Of a stretch of 64,000 nt of DNA, positions 58,261 to 64,000 are shown piece by piece; positions within the stretch are counted from its first letter, which is position 1; the number at the start of each line of letters is the position of its first letter. The notes beneath the pieces are model-generated. The model had not been told where the DNA came from. It saw nothing but the letters and a program-made list of their open reading frames with translations, and made no database searches. The translations under genes and the position numbers were made by a program. This DNA comes from an uncultured Prevotellaceae bacterium (GTDB lineage Bacteria > Bacteroidota > Bacteroidia > Bacteroidales > Bacteroidaceae). The stretch is from the NCBI GenBank assembly GCA_900313615.1, contig OMRP01000009.1, positions 62,001 to 126,000 of the forward strand, written 5' to 3'.

Positions 58261-60918
58261 TTATTCGTTGGAGAAGTCTTCTTCAGAATCGTCCAAATCT
58301 ATTGGGTCTTCTTCGGGGATTAATTCTACAGATTCGAGGGTGAGGGTGTATTCGTTGGTGGATGAAGTGGATGTGGAAGAACCACTTTGCATATAATTGT
58401 TCATATCGAAGCCTGTACCCCATTCGTGGTAAAGTTTTTTGTTTTTCTGTCCAGAGAGTACGACATACGGCTGAAGGCTTACACTTATCGCAGAAGCATA
58501 GCTCTTCAGCGTAAAGGTCAGGCTGAAATTAGCCTCTCCCGACTTTTTGCCAGATGTGTTTAAACTTGCAGCCTGTTCATTGGTATGATACTTTGTTTTT
58601 TCATTTGTATCAAAATTGTCAACAAGTCCCCACTCATCAATTAACGACAGGCCATTGACATTTACAAATACTTTTATGTTGCAACAGTACCTTTCTTCTG
58701 GTTTTGCATTTTCATCATACCATGCAGATGTCACCTTGAATTTTGTAATCGCTATTGAAGGATTGACTGAAGAGAAAGCTTTACCATTTTCATAATAAAC
58801 TTTAGAAGTGCTCGTCTCGCCTATATATCTCCTGAAAAAAGGAACACAGGCATAGGTTTTTCCATCATTAAATTTTTGCGTCAACTTAGCTTCTATTGTC
58901 TTACCTGCCTTTGTATCTTTTGTAATAAATGTATTACAATCCACGCTGTCAACCACATTTTTACCCAACATAACAATAAACCCAGGTTTATATTTTACGA
59001 CACCAGCTTCAAATTCATTAAATCCAGTTTGAATACTACTTGCCATTCCTGTGTCAACCCCTATATCTTCAACTATGAAGGAAGCCTTATAAACTGGTTC
59101 ATCATTTACCCATTCCACTCCAATTTTTAATTTTTTAGCTTTCGGAGTCATATAACGTTTAAAAAGAGGAAAGGTATGAATTTCCCAAGGACCTAACTCC
59201 CAAGAAAATTCTGTATTTGGATGTTCCTCAGCTTCATGCTCTGTAGATTTTTCATATTTCTTTTTTTCTTTTTCCTTTTCTTCATCGGCTTTTCTCATAG
59301 ACTCTTCTCGTCTTCGTTTTATATCTTCATAAGCTATTTTTGTCATTCCAGGATCGCTTTTCGGATTTCTTATATAATATGAATAAGATGGAGATACACG
59401 ATCTGCGTATTCCAACATGTGTATGATTCTTTCACTGGTATCATCAGGATTAAAAAACTCTTCTAAAAAAGCCCATTCTTCCAATGTACCATTATCTATA
59501 TATTCCTGCTGTAATGGGCCTAATATCTTTTTTACAACTTTGTTGAGGTTTGGGAATTTTTTTTCTATTTTGTTTCTAATTTTATTTAATATCTTCGTAA
59601 TAAGCCTCCCTTTGGCTGATATGGCCAATGACCATAAAATTTCAAAGTCTCCCTGTACATAACTGTGATCCAAGAAATCAACGTGTCCTTGAAAATGAGG
59701 TTTTAAATATAATCTTCCATTAATAAAAACATCCCACTTTCCAAATCCGATATTAATCATGAGTTCCGGAAAATACAAGTCGCCACTAACACCTAATTCA
59801 TCCCACCAAAAAGAGGCTGCACTTAATTTTCCCCCCCAATCTGTCACCTTCTTATCTAAGGTAACGATTCTTTTATTTCCAAACGGGATATTCAATCTGG
59901 GTTTTGCAATGAGATTTAAATCAGCATCAATACCGATGCCTGCATTTAAATTTATATCAACCCCAGCTATTTTGATTTTATCCAGCATTTTGGATAACTT
60001 TTCGCTGTCTCTCAAGTAAGCCCATTTTGTAAATTCAGCCCCGAATTGCAAATCAAGAAAAAGGTCTAAATACCCCTCTCCTATATCTACATTCGCATGT
60101 AGATCGTCTGAACTGAATGGGTTCAAGTTAAAATCTCCTTTCGTTTCAGGAAACTTAAGGCCACCGCCAATTGATAAGATATCAAGTTTATCCGTATAAC
60201 TAAGAGGATCTTCATGTGGCATCTTAGGACCCTTAAGAAAGGGCTTAATATATTTATCCAAAATCCCTTGAACTGTCGAGAAATTCCAGGAATATGGTTT
60301 ATCACCTTCCTCTTTTCGGGGACCGCCTTTGATATGATTAGGAGAAGAGGCTTCTTCCTCTGTCACCTCATCCTGATTGACCGTACCAAGTAAATTATCA
60401 TCCTCATCGTAAACATTAAACGCCCTGAAGTATTCGTTAAGGTCAGGATGGAGAGATACTTTAAATTCCTTATATGCCTCAAAAACATTTGTCGGAACGC
60501 CACTGACCTTGATACAGTTATCCTCTTCACTTACATCATATATGAAATGGCACAAATAATCCCCAAAGAGTTCCTTGTTGTCACTTACCACCAGTTGCGT
60601 CTGTTTCGGCAGCAGGTCTTGGGGTACCGACTTATCAAAATAGATATACCGTAAGTTGCCCACCGTGTCCGTCCTGAGAATGTAGTTCGTCAACTCGTTG
60701 ACAGCATTCAGATTCAAGGTGTTCTCATTGAGTTGATACGTCACGTCTCCGTATTCATACTTTTCCGTCACGGGGGCATCATAGCCGTTGCCGGTGTAGG
60801 TGGGCAGCGGGGATTCTTCAAGGAGGAGTTTGTCGTCGTCGATGAAGAGGGTGCAGGAGGTGAGGGCCAGGGTGAGAGTGGCCAAGAGGGTAGTTGATAG
60901 AGGGTTATTACTTTTCAT
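58261..60918 (-). CDS. large lipoprotein of unknown function
   Basis: I do not recognise the 885-residue protein. It has a lipoprotein signal (LATLTLALTSC) followed by acidic residues (TLFIDDDKLLLEE), which suggests surface exposure. A long middle section of amphipathic beta text (GGGLKFPETKGDFNLN, HANVDIGEGYLDLFLDLQFG, GVDINLNAGIGIDADLNLIAKPRLNIPFG) reads like a lipid-binding or barrel-like fold. A highly charged helix follows near residues 545-580 (RKADEEKEKEKKKYEKSTEHE), then a beta-rich C-terminal part. It ends very acidic (DPIDLDDSEEDFSNE). The gene is clearly more AT-rich than its neighbours, hinting at transfer. It belongs with the two genes upstream (60966-64000). Confidence 0.8.
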   Translation of the reverse strand: MKSNNPLSTTLLATLTLALTSCTLFIDDDKLLLEESPLPTYTGNGYDAPVTEKYEYGDVTYQLNENTLNLNAVNELTNYILRTDTVGNLRYIYFDKSVPQDLLPKQTQLVVSDNKELFGDYLCHFIYDVSEEDNCIKVSGVPTNVFEAYKEFKVSLHPDLNEYFRAFNVYDEDDNLLGTVNQDEVTEEEASSPNHIKGGPRKEEGDKPYSWNFSTVQGILDKYIKPFLKGPKMPHEDPLSYTDKLDILSIGGGLKFPETKGDFNLNPFSSDDLHANVDIGEGYLDLFLDLQFGAEFTKWAYLRDSEKLSKMLDKIKIAGVDINLNAGIGIDADLNLIAKPRLNIPFGNKRIVTLDKKVTDWGGKLSAASFWWDELGVSGDLYFPELMINIGFGKWDVFINGRLYLKPHFQGHVDFLDHSYVQGDFEILWSLAISAKGRLITKILNKIRNKIEKKFPNLNKVVKKILGPLQQEYIDNGTLEEWAFLEEFFNPDDTSERIIHMLEYADRVSPSYSYYIRNPKSDPGMTKIAYEDIKRRREESMRKADEEKEKEKKKYEKSTEHEAEEHPNTEFSWELGPWEIHTFPLFKRYMTPKAKKLKIGVEWVNDEPVYKASFIVEDIGVDTGMASSIQTGFNEFEAGVVKYKPGFIVMLGKNVVDSVDCNTFITKDTKAGKTIEAKLTQKFNDGKTYACVPFFRRYIGETSTSKVYYENGKAFSSVNPSIAITKFKVTSAWYDENAKPEERYCCNIKVFVNVNGLSLIDEWGLVDNFDTNEKTKYHTNEQAASLNTSGKKSGEANFSLTFTLKSYASAISVSLQPYVVLSGQKNKKLYHEWGTGFDMNNYMQSGSSTSTSSTNEYTLTLESVELIPEEDPIDLDDSEEDFSNE

Positions 60919-60965
60919 AGCGGTGGAGGGTTGAGTGATGATTGACGAGTGACAAGCTAAGAGGG

Positions 60966-61871
60966 TTAGGGATAGGTGATTTCGATAACATTGTCGTCGT
61001 CATCGGTGGTGTCGTCGTAGCCGAAGTTGTAGAGGTCGTAGCCGAAGAAATACTCGCGGGCATTGTCATCGAGGACCAAGGGGTAGAGGTTGGAGAGTGT
61101 GCCGTGTGTCTCTCCGTCGAAGCGCAGGTGGCCGGGGAAAAGCTCGATGAGGGGCCTGCCCCGGTAGATACACATCAGGTCGATCCAGTCGCCGTACTCG
61201 AAGGGGCTCCAGATACGCAGTTCCATATACGGCTTGCCGTTCGCCGAGCGCATCTTGCCGATGCCTCGCAGCTCATAGTCGTTGTAGGCGGCGATGATAA
61301 GCGAGTCCTCGTCGTCGGCGGTATATTTCTTCCCATGTATGGTGACGTCGGCATAGATCACCATGTCGTAAGGATAGTCCTTGGGATTGAGATACGCCTC
61401 GGGGATGACATTCACCAGGCAGGAGTCCTGCAAGCGGTCGCTGACACTCATGGCGTAGGCCACGGTGAGCCCTTCGCTCACGCCGAGCACCGAGTCGTTG
61501 ACCATGGTGGCTATGTCGTCGTTCTTGGTCTGCCACCATATCTCCTGGTTCGACACGTCGTCGGGAGCGAAAAGCACGGGGAGTGGGTATTTGTCGCCCA
61601 CCATGATATTGACCACCTTCTTGGGGAGCTTCATCTGATGTGCCGAGACAGGGGTGCCCTCCCAATACTCGCCACAGGAGGTGACGAGGAAAAGGAGGAA
61701 GAGGAAAAGGAAGCCTCCCCCTGCCCCCCTCCGAAGGAAGATCGTTTGCTTGTAGTGGTTAAAGCTTTTGACAAACCACCCCTGCCCCTCCTTTAAAAAA
61801 GGAGGGGAAAAGATAGACTCCTTTGGAAAAGAAAGGGAAAATGATAGCTTGTTGATTATTTTATGTTTCAT
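60966..61871 (-). CDS. lipoprotein of unknown function with repeat DNA inside its signal peptide
   Basis: From the ATG at 61871 the product is 301 residues. Residues 1-15 (MKHKIINKLSFSLSF) look like a signal-peptide start, and residues 54-66 (FLFLFLLFLVTSC) form the hydrophobic core and lipobox. Between them are ~35 residues (including SPPFLKEGQGWFVKSF and LRRGAGGG) encoded by interspersed CCTCCTTTAAAAAAGGAGG-type repeats. The mature part (GEYWEGTPVSAHQMKLPKKVVNIMVGDKYPLPV...) begins with a BIG2/Ig-like stretch and ends in an acidic tail. An alternative start after the repeat is not available because there is no ATG near the core. The function is unknown. Confidence 0.7.
   Translation of the reverse strand: MKHKIINKLSFSLSFPKESIFSPPFLKEGQGWFVKSFNHYKQTIFLRRGAGGGFLFLFLLFLVTSCGEYWEGTPVSAHQMKLPKKVVNIMVGDKYPLPVLFAPDDVSNQEIWWQTKNDDIATMVNDSVLGVSEGLTVAYAMSVSDRLQDSCLVNVIPEAYLNPKDYPYDMVIYADVTIHGKKYTADDEDSLIIAAYNDYELRGIGKMRSANGKPYMELRIWSPFEYGDWIDLMCIYRGRPLIELFPGHLRFDGETHGTLSNLYPLVLDDNAREYFFGYDLYNFGYDDTTDDDDNVIEITYP
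61713..61811. repeat. GCCCCCCTCCGAAGGAAG and CCTTTAAAAAAGGAGGGG repeats within the lipoprotein gene
   Basis: The block joins a CCCCCTCCGAAGG unit, AAGCTTTTGACAAACCACCC (also a word of the 10521-10982 minisatellite), and a CCCCTCCTTTAAAAAAGGAGGGG palindrome (in outline). It is in frame with the signal peptide of 60966-61871. Confidence 0.85.
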
Positions 61872-62003
61872 TTGCGTTCGTTTTTTCGGACACTGATTGG
61901 ACTTTTTTTCACAGAAATTGCCAAAAATCAATCATGAATTGCCATGAATTGTAACTTTTCACTCGGAGTTCGGTGCCCTCCCTTGGGGAGGGACGGGGTG
62001 GGT

Positions 62004-64000
62004 TTACTCATCTCCCCGTTTCACGGTGATGGTGTTGGAGGGGTTACTCTGACGGCCGTCGCGCCACTGTATCATGATGTAGTATTCCGCCTGCTCGCCC
62101 TTGCGGAGGAGCTGGTCGGTATATGTCAGGTCCGTCTTGGGCACGCTGACCACGAAAGAGAATTTCTTCTCACCCTGTCCCTTGCGGTAGATGCAGTAGT
62201 AATAGTCGCCGTCGAGAGGCAGCTTGCCCGTTTCCCATGCCAGCTTCGTCTGCTGCTTGTCGCGGAAATAGTCACCGATGAGGCGCAGGTCCACCTTCCA
62301 CACCTTCGGTCCTCGGTGGTACCAGCTCACCGCCAGTCCGTCGCCCGTGAAGGGCGACGAGTTATGCGACTCCACATAGTAGTAATAGCGTTTGTCGCGG
62401 TTGTAGGGCGGGTTGTCATCGATGGTGATGCGGTAGCCCGTGTTCTTCAGCGAGTCCTGCTCATAGCGTCCTATGACCTCCCACTGGCCGTCCTCTCCCA
62501 AGCGCCGGTATGCCACGTGGTATCTCATATCCACGTCCATGCCCACTATCCACTCCATGTGCATGCCATCAGCATCGCTGTGTGCCGACGTGTCGAGGTG
62601 GGGCAGCGAGGGTGGCGACACATGGGGGCGCTGCACCTGCAGCCACGGACTCCACGGCCCGATGTTCGTGGAGTAATCCACCGCACGCACCTGGTAGTAG
62701 ATATAGTCCTGGTTCACGTCGAGAGCCAGCGAGTCGATGAACTCCGTGTCGCGGATACCCCCCTGGTTGCGTATGATGAACGTGTGCGTGGTGTCGTTGG
62801 CGTAGGCGATGTCGTAGTAGTCAATGTCATCGTCGGGGCAAGCGTTCCATTTCAGGATGGCATACGCCCACTTGCTCTGCTTCACAGTCAGCGAGTCGCC
62901 CTGCGGCAGCTGAATGTTCACGCGGAGCGAGTCCGGCGCGTCGGGCGCCTTGTAGTCACGCAGTGCTATCTGCTGCACTAATGAGCGGCTCTCATTGCCC
63001 GTCTTGTCGTATGCCGACACATAGATGAATCCCGTTATCTTCCCCGTCATGTCAACGCTGTAGAGCGTGTCCGAGGGTGGTATCATCTCGTTGTTGAGCA
63101 GTTGCCACTCCTTGCCCGTCACCTTCGGGCTGTTGTAGTGTATGCAGTAGCCCTCCAGATCTTTCTCCATGGCCGGTTTCTCCCACACGATATGTGCGAT
63201 GACACGAGCCATGGGATCGCTGTCGTCGGGTCGTTCCAGGACGACGTATTTCAGTATGGGTGCCGTCGGCGGCTGTATGTCGCGCACCACGACGCGCCGT
63301 GCCGGCGACGGCTCGCTCAGGTCGGCGAAGGCATCGTAGCCCATGATGCGGTATTCGTAGATACCCAGGTCGGGCACCGAGTCGCCGATGAGTCGGTAGT
63401 CCTCTTTCTCCGGCTGTTCCACCATCGATAGGTAGGGCTTGTCGTTGATGCGCTGCCACCGTCCGTTGACGGACGTGCCGTCGAGCGTGCTCACCATGCG
63501 CCGTTCTATCTCGTAGCTGGAATGTTCACGGTCCCACCACCCCACGATGATATGGTTCGGTCCCGACAGCGAGTCCGTCATCTGTGGGTTGAAGGGCTGC
63601 GGGCTGAATCTGTTGTTCACCACCCCCTCTGCCACTCCCGGCTCGAATATCAGTCGTCCGCCGTTGTCCCACAGCGTGGGTTGGATGTAATAGTCGTATG
63701 TTGCCCCCGGTGTCACGTCGCGGTCGGTGAAGCGTGCCGCCATGTCCTCCGCCAGGTCTTTGCGCCATTCCGCCACCACCATGGTGAAGGCGAAGGCGAT
63801 GTCCTGCTCCGAGTTGTCTTCGAGCGTGCGTCCCATGCTACCTTGCGGTTCCTCCTTATAATTATGCGCATCGCCATAGAGCAGTCCCTGCGGAATGAGT
63901 GCCAGCGAGTCGGTGTCGGGATATTTCGCCCTGAAGCGTTCCAGGGATAGCGGCTTGAGACCGTAGGCCAGCGTGTCGATATGCAGTCCCGGCTGTCCGT
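62004..64000 (-). CDS. fibronectin type III-repeat surface protein (5' end beyond the window)
   Basis: The frame is open from the window edge (64000) to the stop at 62004, 665 codons, so the start lies outside. At least four FN3-like modules are visible through their cores: YDYYIQPTLWDNGG, YEYRIMGYDAFADLSEPSPARRVVVRDIQPPTAPIL, GFIYVSAYDKTGNES...APDAPDSLRVNI, YIYYQVRAVDYSTNIGPWSP and YYYYVESHNSSPFTG. It ends YYIMIQWRDGRQSNPSNTITVKRGDE. The upstream translated part reads SLALIPQGLLYGDAHNYKEE. It likely forms an extended surface protein transcribed together with the two lipoprotein genes downstream. No catalytic motif is seen. Confidence 0.8.
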   Translation of the reverse strand, partial: GQPGLHIDTLAYGLKPLSLERFRAKYPDTDSLALIPQGLLYGDAHNYKEEPQGSMGRTLEDNSEQDIAFAFTMVVAEWRKDLAEDMAARFTDRDVTPGATYDYYIQPTLWDNGGRLIFEPGVAEGVVNNRFSPQPFNPQMTDSLSGPNHIIVGWWDREHSSYEIERRMVSTLDGTSVNGRWQRINDKPYLSMVEQPEKEDYRLIGDSVPDLGIYEYRIMGYDAFADLSEPSPARRVVVRDIQPPTAPILKYVVLERPDDSDPMARVIAHIVWEKPAMEKDLEGYCIHYNSPKVTGKEWQLLNNEMIPPSDTLYSVDMTGKITGFIYVSAYDKTGNESRSLVQQIALRDYKAPDAPDSLRVNIQLPQGDSLTVKQSKWAYAILKWNACPDDDIDYYDIAYANDTTHTFIIRNQGGIRDTEFIDSLALDVNQDYIYYQVRAVDYSTNIGPWSPWLQVQRPHVSPPSLPHLDTSAHSDADGMHMEWIVGMDVDMRYHVAYRRLGEDGQWEVIGRYEQDSLKNTGYRITIDDNPPYNRDKRYYYYVESHNSSPFTGDGLAVSWYHRGPKVWKVDLRLIGDYFRDKQQTKLAWETGKLPLDGDYYYCIYRKGQGEKKFSFVVSVPKTDLTYTDQLLRKGEQAEYYIMIQWRDGRQSNPSNTITVKRGDE

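Noticed and set aside
61944..62981. 345-codon plus-strand frame opposite the FN3 protein
   Set aside because: The His/Val-rich, motif-free translation is typical of an antisense shadow. The minus frame has FN3 cores and runs through the window edge.

Overview
The window looks like a chromosomal segment from a Bacteroidota, most likely Bacteroidales and close to Prevotella. The evidence is a SusC/SusD pair (34039-39323), a type IX secretion C-terminal sorting tail on an M6 protease (22035-24896), Bacteroidetes-specific IS elements, NigD-like and PASTA proteins, near absence of Shine-Dalgarno sites, and many promoters of the Bacteroidetes form TTTG - 19 to 21 bp - TAnnTTTG. These promoters lie before both tRNA genes, rpmH, greA, folP and a putative small RNA. 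The species assignment is inference from gene content only.

Layout. 1-6836 is a rightward defence island of tightly packed genes: a small helical protein, a caspase/CHAT-like protein with a His64/Cys102 dyad, an HNH nuclease, a small unknown, a McrB-type AAA+ GTPase/ATPase, a long McrC/LlaJI-like nuclease and a Vsr endonuclease. 6860-8875 is an ATP-binding regulator pseudogene split by a complete IS4-family element with 9-bp target duplications. 8921-10343 is an ISAon1-type ISL3 element in two frames, lying against a tRNA-Leu(CAA). 10521-10982 is an AT-rich minisatellite. 11113-24896 holds housekeeping genes: manC, HIT, greA, a serine dehydratase/cysteine desulfidase-like protein, dsbD, the N-degron set clpS-clpA-aat, a YqiA-like fusion and the M6 protease. 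25085-33126 is a leftward operon made of two copies of a [multi-TM protein + CxxCH beta-propeller lipoprotein] cassette followed by a histidine phosphatase. 33276-39323 is a SusC/SusD locus. 39780-42118 is the divergent threonine-catabolism pair kbl/tdh. 42179-47100 runs PASTA-rluD-ddl-acyltransferase-NigD-like. 47459-51572 has rpmH, efp, a GT2, radC, a MIP18-family protein and lpxH. 51625-51775 is a promoter plus terminator with no gene between them, a small-RNA candidate. 51834-57520 has ackA/pta, cdaA/folP and murF. 57649-57724 is tRNA-Pro(CGG), followed by two extra copies of its own 3' end, and then an unusual surface-lipoprotein locus (58261-64000) that runs off the window.

The other striking feature is a set of interspersed, quasi-periodic short-repeat families filling almost every intergenic gap. 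They have overrun the 3' ends of several genes (dsbD, clpA, cdaA, folP, tdh), and similar sequence sits in frame inside the Vsr zinc site and inside a lipoprotein signal peptide. Several repeat blocks carry a small central hairpin whose stem sequence changes while base pairing is kept.

Functional groupings. The N-degron genes would load and degrade Leu/Phe-tagged proteins. Pta-AckA make acetate and ATP. Tdh-Kbl convert threonine to glycine and acetyl-CoA. MurF, Ddl, LpxH, the PASTA protein and CdaA all touch the cell envelope.
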